From an uncultured Lachnoclostridium sp. (GTDB taxonomy: Bacteria > Bacillota > Clostridia > Lachnospirales > Lachnospiraceae): a stretch of DNA of 11,550 nt. Below are positions 7,341-11,550 of the stretch, one piece after another; within the stretch, counting starts at the first letter, position 1; every line of letters begins with the position of its first letter. Under the pieces are notes generated by a model. That model was not told the origin of the DNA. It searched no databases and saw nothing but the letters and a program-made list of their open reading frames with translations. The DNA is taken from the NCBI GenBank assembly GCA_902464595.1, contig CABQJX010000090.1, positions 1-11,550 on the forward strand. Direction: 5' to 3'. The position numbers and the translations under genes are program-made.

Positions 7341-7384
7341 GGCTTATCCCAACCTTTCCCGACAATAAGAGCGGGAGCCCCCAT
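7337..7384 (-). CDS. Possible 15-residue leader peptide overlapping the dapF start
   Basis: From ATG at 7384 the minus strand reads MGAPALIVGKGWDKP and then TGA, and this TGA overlaps the dapF ATG as ATGA. A GAAGG sequence stands 9 nt before the ATG, with GGGAG closer. The ORF lies wholly inside the predicted dapF transcript (start near 7411), and its first codons fall within the leader hairpin. The four-base overlap and the weak dapF ribosome site would fit translational coupling. No run of one regulatory amino acid is present (a single lysine pair separated by three residues), so classical attenuation is not evident. It may be chance. Confidence 0.35.
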   Translation of the reverse strand: MGAPALIVGKGWDKP

Positions 7385-7394
7385 GAGCTCCCGC
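7371..7394 (-). promoter_or_regulatory. GC-rich hairpin in the dapF leader
   Basis: A perfect 8-bp stem GCGGGAGC/GCTCCCGC (7371-7378 with 7387-7394) has an 8-nt loop. On the minus strand it is followed by TCTTATTGTC, which is only partly U-rich, so it could be a weak attenuator or just a structured leader. It holds the start codon of the possible leader ORF in its loop. On the plus strand the following sequence is also not a good T-run. The predicted transcript start is about 17 nt upstream of the stem. A lysine riboswitch would be far larger and is not seen. Confidence 0.55.
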
Positions 7395-7417
7395 CTTCTG
7401 TTTGATTTGCTATCCCA

Positions 7418-7446
7418 ACTATAACAGCCGTGATTTTGTTTGTCAA
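7418..7446 (-). promoter_or_regulatory. Strong sigma-A promoter of dapF
   Basis: Minus strand: consensus -35 TTGACA (7441-7446), 17-bp spacer, -10 TATAGT (7418-7423) preceded by TGT, which gives an extended -10 (TGnTATAGT). The predicted start is near 7411, leaving a leader of about 70 nt. The -35 lies inside the third of three direct repeats. Confidence 0.85.
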
Positions 7447-7481
7447 TCCTGTTTTGTCTGCCAAGTCTGATTGTTTGCCAA
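7436..7481 (-). repeat. Three direct repeats TTGRCARACAA upstream of and overlapping the dapF -35
   Basis: On the minus strand, TTGGCAAACAA (7471-7481), TTGGCAGACAA (7454-7464) and TTGACAAACAA (7436-7446) recur with start-to-start spacing of 17 and 18 bp. The last copy contains the -35 hexamer of dapF. Equal orientation and near-constant spacing suggest an operator for a protein binding direct repeats, but no known regulator motif was recognised. Copies differ at only one or two of 11 positions. Confidence 0.5.
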
Positions 7482-7575
7482 GACTGTATTCCCTGAGGCT
7501 CCTACTTTTCCTGTAGACCTCCTGCTTCCGCAGGCAGGCGGCTTAGGAGGGAATGGAAGGAAACTGGACAGGGTG

Positions 7576-8433
7576 TCACAGCGCCCTCAGCTGCTCTGTA
7601 AAATGGCTCCCCAGCTTGATGGTTCCCACATATCCTACATCCCCTGTCATGTGAACCACACCTTCCCCGTCAATCTCTAATTCCAGGGATCCGCCGGGCA
7701 TCTGGACAAACACTTTGGGATCCGTAAGCCCCAGACGATAGGCCGCTGCCGCTGCTGCACAGCATCCGCTTCCGGAAGCTAAGGTATAACCAGCTCCCCT
7801 CTCATAAACCTCAGTCTGGATGTGGGTACGGTCTAACACTTTCATGATCTGCGTATTGATCTTCTCAGGGAACTGCTTGGCATTCTCTGAATATTTTCCA
7901 ATACGGCACACCAGATCCTTAGAAATTTCATCCATCAGGATCACACAGTGGGGATTTCCAATGGAAAGGCAGGTCACCGGATAAGGGATCCTTCCAAATA
8001 CCATCGTCTCGTTGATGATCTCTCTCCTGGGCCCTGTAACCGGAACCTCATCGCTCCAGAATGTGACCTTTCCCATCGAAGCCTTTAAACGGGTTCCCTC
8101 CTCATTCAGATAATGGATACATGCTTCGCTTCCCTGTGAAAAAATCGTAAAATCCTTCTTTTGGACATATCCTGCATCCTTTAAATATTTGGCGAAAATG
8201 CGCACGCCGTTACCGCTCTTTTCCGCAATGCTGCCATCGGGATTCCACACAACCATGGAAATCCTGTCACCTTCCAAAATGGGCCCCTCTAAAATCCCGT
8301 CTGCTCCTACGCCAAAATTCCGGTTGCACATCAATTGTACGTTAGCCGGGTTCAGTTTCATTTTATTCTTATTCGGATCATACACCAGATAATCATTTCC
8401 CAATCCATGATACTTTTCCACTGAAATCCTCAT
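7576..8433 (-). CDS. DapF-family paralogue with both catalytic cysteines replaced by serine
   Basis: A 285-residue protein of the diaminopimelate epimerase fold. It has two DapF domains: MRISVEKYHGLGNDYLVYD at the start and YERGAGYTLASGSGCC in the second half. In true DapF the acid/base pair is Cys in CGNG and Cys in ACGTG; here these are Ser73 (EKSGNGVR) and Ser220 (LASGSG). Cysteines 224 and 225 lie next to the second site but not in it. Substrate contacts remain: Asn13, Asn64, Gly74-Asn75, Asn160, Asn193 and Glu211-Arg212. So the pocket for an alpha-amino acid seems kept while the catalytic chemistry is changed. ATG at 8433 is chosen because GGAGGA precedes it by 8 nt; an in-frame ATG at 8496 has no ribosome site. 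The divergent AraC regulator is its neighbour. After its stop, the minus strand has only a 5-bp CCTGC-GGAA-GCAGG hairpin (7521-7534) without a U-tract. It could be a DapF variant, an epimerase for another substrate, or inactive. Confidence 0.85.
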   Translation of the reverse strand: MRISVEKYHGLGNDYLVYDPNKNKMKLNPANVQLMCNRNFGVGADGILEGPILEGDRISMVVWNPDGSIAEKSGNGVRIFAKYLKDAGYVQKKDFTIFSQGSEACIHYLNEEGTRLKASMGKVTFWSDEVPVTGPRREIINETMVFGRIPYPVTCLSIGNPHCVILMDEISKDLVCRIGKYSENAKQFPEKINTQIMKVLDRTHIQTEVYERGAGYTLASGSGCCAAAAAAYRLGLTDPKVFVQMPGGSLELEIDGEGVVHMTGDVGYVGTIKLGSHFTEQLRAL

Positions 8434-8508
8434 AATCCCAATCCTCCGATCTCCTATTTTTGTTACGCCCTTCTTTTCTTTTATTTTACTAGGCATTATT
8501 TTATAAAA

Positions 8509-8528
8509 ATATAGATATTATGCTATAT
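8509..8528. repeat. AT-rich inverted repeat between the DapF paralogue and the AraC regulator
   Basis: ATATAG (8509-8514), 8 bp, CTATAT (8523-8528). It lies in the divergent intergenic region, just upstream of the regulator's -35, and overlaps a minus-strand TATAAT (8527-8532) that could be the -10 of the paralogue, though no good -35 accompanies it. It is a possible operator, but in such AT-rich sequence it may be chance. Confidence 0.25.
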
Positions 8529-8532
8529 TATA

Positions 8533-8561
8533 TTGAAAATACTGCTCTATTTCCCTATAAT
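8533..8561 (+). promoter_or_regulatory. Sigma-A promoter of the AraC-family regulator
   Basis: Plus strand: -35 TTGAAA (8533-8538), 17-bp spacer, perfect -10 TATAAT (8556-8561). The predicted start near 8568 leaves a leader of about 59 nt before ATG at 8627, which supports the shorter start of the gene. Confidence 0.8.
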
Positions 8562-8626
8562 TGTAACTATCAAGGCAGATGAATAAAGGATACGGTCTTA
8601 AATATATGATAGGAGGAGGGCCCCGC

Positions 8627-9553
8627 ATGACAGACATCGGTATTTTGGATCCCAGAAAAACAGGATTTTTAACAGAGGATTTCCGCTTTTTCCACCTGAG
8701 AGATGAAAAAAGCCCGTCCTACCCTTTTCATTATCATGACTTTTTAAAAATAGTGGTACTCTTGGGTGGAAAAGTCCGCTATGTAATCGAAGGACGCGCT
8801 TACACGCTGCATCCCTATGACATTGTGCTGGTAAACCGGGGACAGATCCACCGGGCCGAGGTGGAAGAAGGGTATCCATACGAGCGGATGATCCTATACC
8901 TTTCCACCGGATTTTTGAACCGTTTCAGCGAGCCGGAGCACAGGCTGGAGCAGTGCTTTGACACAGCTGCATACCGCCATTCCAGTGTTCTGAGGCTGGA
9001 TAAGGACGGAAGGGGCCGTATTCTTTCCCTTCTTTTAAAGCTTGAGCAGGCTGAAAATGAAAAAAGGAAGATGCAAAAAGAATTTGCATCTCCCCTTCTT
9101 TGCCGCCTTCTCTGTCTTGAATTTTTGGTAGAGCTCAACCGTCTTTCCATTCGGGATCAAGCTCAGTATCTGGCCACAGGTATCCTGGATTACCGCGTAT
9201 CAGCCCTTTTAGCTTACATCGGGGATCATCTGGGGGAAGATCTGAGCATCTCTGCCCTTTCCGCTGTCAGCTGTCTGAGCCCTTATCACATGATGCGGAT
9301 CTTCAAGGAGGAAACGGGATACACCATCGGAGCCTATGTAACGGAAAAACGTCTGCTTCATGCCAAAGACTTATTATCCCAGGGCCAGAGCGCCACGGAC
9401 GCCTGCTTTCAGTCCGGCTTCAGCCACTATTCTACCTTCCTAAAAGCCTACAAGCAGCATTTCCACTGTCTTCCCAAGCGGCGCGGAAAATCCCTGTCCG
9501 GCGAAGCCAAAATGGATCCGTCAGGCTCCTCAGCAGGGCCTACAGGCCAGTAA
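8627..9553 (+). CDS. AraC-family transcriptional regulator with cupin-like sensor domain
   Basis: A 308-residue DNA-binding regulator. Residues about 28-95 form a cupin-type ligand-binding domain (FHYHDFLKIVVLLGGKVRY, then LHPYDIVLVNRGQIHR) with the His35/His37 pair common in this class. Residues about 190-286 are the AraC double helix-turn-helix: first helix pair LSISALSAVSCLSPYHMMRIFKEE, second ATDACFQSGFSHYSTFLKAYK followed by the family FHCLPKRRG ending. A 22-residue polar tail follows. ATG at 8627 has GGAGGAGG about 7 nt upstream; an in-frame ATG at 8579 lies 11 bases from the predicted transcript start without a good ribosome site. It is the only plus-strand gene, divergent from the DapF paralogue, so regulation of that gene is plausible by position only. 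Its last 14 bases overlap the convergent phosphoribosyltransferase-like gene. The ligand is unknown. Confidence 0.92.
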   Translation: MTDIGILDPRKTGFLTEDFRFFHLRDEKSPSYPFHYHDFLKIVVLLGGKVRYVIEGRAYTLHPYDIVLVNRGQIHRAEVEEGYPYERMILYLSTGFLNRFSEPEHRLEQCFDTAAYRHSSVLRLDKDGRGRILSLLLKLEQAENEKRKMQKEFASPLLCRLLCLEFLVELNRLSIRDQAQYLATGILDYRVSALLAYIGDHLGEDLSISALSAVSCLSPYHMMRIFKEETGYTIGAYVTEKRLLHAKDLLSQGQSATDACFQSGFSHYSTFLKAYKQHFHCLPKRRGKSLSGEAKMDPSGSSAGPTGQ

Positions 9554-10178
9554 ATCCATAAGCGTTGACTAAGCCGTCCAACCGGTTTCCTGACCGGCAT
9601 AACGGACAGTCCCTATAATCATAGGAAGCATAGTCAGGCAGATCCTTCTTTCCAAAGATGGAGCGGATCTCATACCCATTCACCTGATCTACCGCGCTGA
9701 ACACCGCACCCACCGCTCTCAGCAGCCCTCCGTAATACTGGATCGCCTCCACAGCCTTATTGATAGTCAGGCCCGTCGTCACGGACGCGGTCAGAAGAAC
9801 CACATTCTTTTCCCGGATCATGGGAAGAATATTCTCCTTAAAGATCATCTGGCTGTTGCTGTTAAACTCCGGCGTCACAATATACATGGTCTTGTGGGCA
9901 TTGGTGGAAAGGATGCCCCCTCTGGTCAGCTCCTCCGCCAAGAAAGCCCCAATAACCTCGGTTCCTTCCAGACAGACAATGGTGTCAACCACTGTTCCGA
10001 ATAAAAAATTGCCTGCCAGGTTCCTTGCGATCTCCTGGGCTTCACTGAGCCTGGTTTTCAGGGTACTCATATCCAGAAAATAATTGATATGGGCGTGATT
10101 GGTAGCAAAATGCCCCTTTCTGATCTTAAGCGGCGCACCGCAGCCCCCTGTGTGTATCTTTACGTACTTCTCATCCAT
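9540..10178 (-). CDS. PyrE-like phosphoribosyltransferase homologue with altered PRPP motif
   Basis: A 212-residue protein of the type I phosphoribosyltransferase fold, of a kind often labelled orotate phosphoribosyltransferase in clostridia. The PRPP-binding segment is VVLLTASVTTGLT (residues 126-138), followed by helix KAVEAIQYYGG. The usual acidic pair before xxTTG is replaced by Thr130-Ala131. The mobile catalytic loop of true OPRTases (RKxxKxxG) is not found where expected; that region reads HKTMYIVTPEFNSNS. The C-terminus carries CPLC (191-194) and ends NAYGFTGL, a tail like that in some PyrE relatives. ATG at 10178 has AAGGGGG 7 nt upstream and its own promoter. The changes make orotate transfer doubtful. 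A regulatory or salvage role is possible, but the sequence does not say which. Confidence 0.75.
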   Translation of the reverse strand: MDEKYVKIHTGGCGAPLKIRKGHFATNHAHINYFLDMSTLKTRLSEAQEIARNLAGNFLFGTVVDTIVCLEGTEVIGAFLAEELTRGGILSTNAHKTMYIVTPEFNSNSQMIFKENILPMIREKNVVLLTASVTTGLTINKAVEAIQYYGGLLRAVGAVFSAVDQVNGYEIRSIFGKKDLPDYASYDYRDCPLCRSGNRLDGLVNAYGFTGL

Positions 10179-10251
10179 AAAAGCGCCCCCTTCTCATGGT
10201 ATGAAAGCCAATGCAGCTCTCTTTTTATTGTACCAGAAAATGGGGCGTTTT
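10179..10251 (-). repeat. Long-range inverted repeat that could hide the ribosome site of the PRTase-like gene
   Basis: Minus strand: AAAACGCCCC (10251-10242) is complementary to GGGGCGCTTTT (within 10190-10179), apart from one bulged C. The second arm is the Shine-Dalgarno stretch. The first arm lies upstream of the gene's own transcript start (about 10220), so only readthrough RNA from ftsH would fold this way. Confidence 0.3.
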
Positions 10252-10255
10252 ACAA
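10227..10255 (-). promoter_or_regulatory. Sigma-A promoter of the PRTase-like gene
   Basis: Minus strand: -35 TTGTAA (10250-10255), 17-bp spacer, -10 TACAAT (10227-10232) preceded by TGG, giving an extended -10. The predicted start is near 10220, about 42 nt before ATG at 10178. It shows the gene can be expressed independently of ftsH. No terminator is evident after ftsH. Confidence 0.7.
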
Positions 10256-10290
10256 TTATTCTTGATGATTTGAGATATACGGCTGAACTG

Positions 10291-11550
10291 TTACATTGAA
10301 CTTCCGTTTCCGGGCTGCGTCCAGGTCACAGGCTCCTGTGCCTCCGGGCTGCTCTCAGGTTCCGGGACGCTTTGCTGTCCATTGCTGTCTTCCCTGTCCC
10401 CGGCTCCTTTTTCCTTATCTTCCGGCTTCTCCGGCTGAGAAAATTCTTCTGGCTCTGCCGGCTTAGGAAGTTCTTCCTGTTCTTCCGATTGAGAAAGTTC
10501 TTTCTGTCCTTCCGGATCAGGAAGCCCCTTCACCCGGCGGAAAATTTCCATAAATTCCTTTCCTGTGATGGTTTCCTTTTCAATCAGGAATGCAGCGATC
10601 TGATCCATGGCGTCACGGTCGTCCTGAAGCAGGCGTTTTGCCTCATCATAAGCTTCCTTTAAGATCTTCATAACCTCCTGGTCGATCTCCGCCGCTGTGG
10701 CATCACCGCAGTTAAGGATGGTTCGGCCAGTAAGATACTGGTTTTCCTGGGACTCAAGACCCATAAGCCCAAACTTCTTGGACATTCCGTACTGGGTCAC
10801 CATGGCCCGTGCCAGATTGGTGGCCTGCTGAATATCATTGGCTGCGCCTGTAGTCACTGTGTCAAATACGATCTCCTCTGCAGCGCGGCCGCCCATCAGC
10901 TCTACCAAACGGGCCTCCAGCTCTTTTTTCGTATTCAGGTACTTTTCTTCCTCCGGTACATTCATCACATATCCGAGAGCTCCCATCGTCCTAGGTACAA
11001 TGGTGATCTTCTGAACCGGCTCAGAATGCTTCTGCAGGGCGCTTACAAGGGCGTGGCCCACTTCATGGTAGGAGACAATGCGCCGTTCCTCTTTGCTCAT
11101 GATGCGGTCCTTTTTCTCCTTGCCCACCAGCACCACTTCCACAGCCTCAAACAAATCCTTCTGGGACACGGCACTGCGCCCATGCTTTACGGCCGTGATG
11201 GCTGCCTCGTTCATCATATTAGCCAGATCCGCTCCCACAGCGCCAGAGGTAGCCAGGGCAATCTCCTTAAAGTCTACTGTATCATCCAACAGCACATCCT
11301 TGGAATGTACCTTTAAAATATTGATCCTTCCGTTCAGATCCGGCTTATCCACAACTACCCGGCGGTCAAACCGTCCCGGACGGAGCAGGGCCGGATCCAG
11401 GATCTCAGGCCGGTTGGTTGCTCCCAGGACCAAAAGTCCCTTGGTGGAATCAAAACCGTCCATCTCGGACAGCAGCTGATTTAAGGTCTGCTCCCGCTCA
11501 TCATTTCCGCCCATACGGCTGTCACGGCTGCGTCCGATGGCATCGATCTC
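10291..11550 (-). CDS. ftsH: ATP-dependent zinc metalloprotease FtsH, N-terminal part beyond window
   Basis: Membrane-anchored AAA+ protease that degrades membrane and regulatory proteins. 419 residues are visible, starting in the Walker B region (EIDAIGRSRDSR). The second region of homology, LLVLGATNRPEILDPALLRPGRFDRR (split here across fragment residues 39-63), carries the arginine fingers. The zinc motif is HEVGH (fragment residues 162-166; HEAGH in most FtsH), with the third ligand Asp239 in GAANDIQQAT. The transmembrane segments, central pore loop and Walker A lie past the right edge. After the conserved ITGKEFMEIFRR end, the protein continues about 76 residues as an acidic, proline- and glutamine-rich tail containing three 9-residue repeats, ending in PGNGSSM. 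Such tails vary between species and are probably disordered. Identity is near certain. Confidence 0.97.
   Translation of the reverse strand, partial: EIDAIGRSRDSRMGGNDEREQTLNQLLSEMDGFDSTKGLLVLGATNRPEILDPALLRPGRFDRRVVVDKPDLNGRINILKVHSKDVLLDDTVDFKEIALATSGAVGADLANMMNEAAITAVKHGRSAVSQKDLFEAVEVVLVGKEKKDRIMSKEERRIVSYHEVGHALVSALQKHSEPVQKITIVPRTMGALGYVMNVPEEEKYLNTKKELEARLVELMGGRAAEEIVFDTVTTGAANDIQQATNLARAMVTQYGMSKKFGLMGLESQENQYLTGRTILNCGDATAAEIDQEVMKILKEAYDEAKRLLQDDRDAMDQIAAFLIEKETITGKEFMEIFRRVKGLPDPEGQKELSQSEEQEELPKPAEPEEFSQPEKPEDKEKGAGDREDSNGQQSVPEPESSPEAQEPVTWTQPGNGSSM
10423..10503 (-). repeat. Three tandem 27-bp repeats encoding the FtsH tail
   Basis: Three imperfect 27-bp units encode KELSQSEEQ, EELPKPAEP and EEFSQPEKP. 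The common TTCTTC/TTCTTT core on the plus strand recurs exactly every 27 bp (10444, 10471, 10498). The unit length is a multiple of three, so the copy number can change without a frameshift. Confidence 0.65.

Noticed and set aside
7341..7411. Lysine riboswitch before dapF
   Set aside because: The leader is only about 70 nt with one simple hairpin, far smaller than a lysine riboswitch.
8434..8496. Longer start of the DapF paralogue at 8496
   Set aside because: The ATG is preceded by AT-rich sequence without a Shine-Dalgarno, while 8433 has GGAGGA and aligns with the DapF N-terminus.
8579..8626. Longer AraC-family start at 8579
   Set aside because: It is too close to the predicted transcript start and lacks a proper ribosome site, whereas 8627 has GGAGGAGG.

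Overview
The window looks like core chromosome from an anaerobic, spore-forming Firmicute, most likely a clostridial Lachnospiraceae relative. The evidence is moderate GC content, strong Shine-Dalgarno sites, sigma-A promoters with 17-bp spacers, an oxygen-sensitive class III ribonucleotide reductase, and two cell-wall proteins of sporulation type. I see no rRNA, tRNA, CRISPR array, insertion sequence or prophage gene. All genes are on the minus strand except one AraC-family regulator. No stretch longer than 300 bases lacks a gene.

Layout from left to right: the 5' part of carA (carbamoyl-phosphate synthase small subunit, runs off the left edge) with a clear promoter and a leader hairpin; a terminator; a signal-peptide-less protein with a SpoIID-like core and a peptidoglycan-binding domain; nrdG and nrdD (anaerobic ribonucleotide reductase activase and catalytic subunit), expressed from a promoter whose spacer holds an NrdR box, with a second box 31 bp upstream; a CwlC-like amidase with a SPOR domain; dapF, with a strong promoter, three direct repeats and a possible 15-codon leader ORF overlapping its start; a second DapF homologue in which both catalytic cysteines are serine; a divergent AraC-family regulator with its own promoter; a PyrE-like phosphoribosyltransferase homologue that overlaps the regulator tail to tail by 14 bp; and the 3' part of ftsH (membrane AAA+ zinc protease, runs off the right edge).

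Functionally, NrdD and NrdG make deoxynucleotides under anoxia and NrdR probably represses them. DapF makes meso-diaminopimelate for peptidoglycan and lysine. The amidase and the SpoIID-like protein act on peptidoglycan and, lacking signal peptides, fit a mother-cell role late in sporulation. CarA feeds pyrimidine and arginine synthesis. The serine-substituted DapF paralogue next to a divergent AraC regulator is the least ordinary part of the window and the best candidate for an undescribed activity. I do not see a multi-gene system that is clearly new.
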